From Jeotgalibaca arthritidis (lineage in GTDB: Bacteria; Bacillota; Bacilli; Lactobacillales; Aerococcaceae), in contig NZ_CP049740.1 of the NCBI RefSeq assembly GCF_011100465.1, positions 747,857 through 811,856 on the forward strand: a stretch of 64,000 bases of DNA. The letters run 5' to 3'. The notes below the pieces were generated by a model. That model was not told where the DNA came from. It did no database searches and saw only the letters and a list, made by a program, of their open reading frames with translations. Of the stretch, positions 64,000 through 64,000 are shown one piece after another. Position numbers and translations under genes: made by a program. Every line of letters starts with the position of its first letter. Position 1 is the first letter of the stretch.

Positions 64000-64000
64000 A

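Overview
The window is low-GC DNA from a Gram-positive bacterium of the Lactobacillales, most likely the Carnobacteriaceae or a close relative. That placement rests on inference from gene content: AGGAGG-type ribosome sites with TTG/GTG starts, T-box and leader-peptide control, PTS and ROK/LacI/MurR sugar regulators, FabV, NAD malic enzyme plus class II fumarase, and GGDEF signalling. No rRNA or tRNA gene was recognised. Both window ends cut genes: an ABC ATPase at the left and a NERD-HRDC protein at the right.

Layout. 0-7.7 kb: ABC exporter, aquaporin, NUDIX hydrolase, a methionine-type T-box leading only to a gene scar, and leuA-leuB behind a leucine leader-peptide attenuator. 7.7-15.6 kb: two ROK-type regulators around a sugar O-acetyltransferase, the maeA-fumC pair, remnants of a PTS permease, a lyase and a GntR regulator, and a pseudouridine synthase. 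15.8-20.7 kb: a D,D-carboxypeptidase, then a four-gene operon of an XRE-TPR regulator, an ApbE flavin transferase and two NADPH:FMN reductases, one ending in three flavinylation-like motifs. 20.8-34.5 kb: housekeeping genes (AlkD-like, MerR-TipAS, two U32 tRNA hydroxylases, gloB, fabV, truA, cinA), a MurR-nanE-PTS amino-sugar locus, an array of 51-bp hairpin repeats and a broken degV. 34.5-38.5 kb: a TetR-controlled MacB/FtsX-like ABC pair, a cysteine-rich copper-storage-like protein and a YghU-like GST. 39.1-46.2 kb: a complete fructan/fructo-oligosaccharide operon (two permeases, binding lipoprotein, GH32, ROK fructokinase, LacI) with paired palindromic operators. 46.2-47.5 kb: decayed IS DNA. 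48.5-59 kb: a defence island with a type IC restriction system (hsdM-hsdS-prrC-like-hsdR), an unknown helical protein and a 761-aa membrane protein. 59.5-64 kb: a frameshifted GAF gene, a 7TM diguanylate cyclase and the NERD-HRDC gene.

Two themes stand out. First, the chromosome carries many short deletion scars, several starting exactly at a terminator hairpin: cytidine deaminase, SAM hydrolase/DUF3592, VOC, UTRA, PTS EIIC/lyase, degV and IS1380. Second, the two most interesting systems are the ApbE/multi-motif reductase operon (a possible soluble covalent-flavin carrier protein) and the type IC system holding a PrrC-like anticodon nuclease, with phase-variable-looking TAEL repeats in hsdS.
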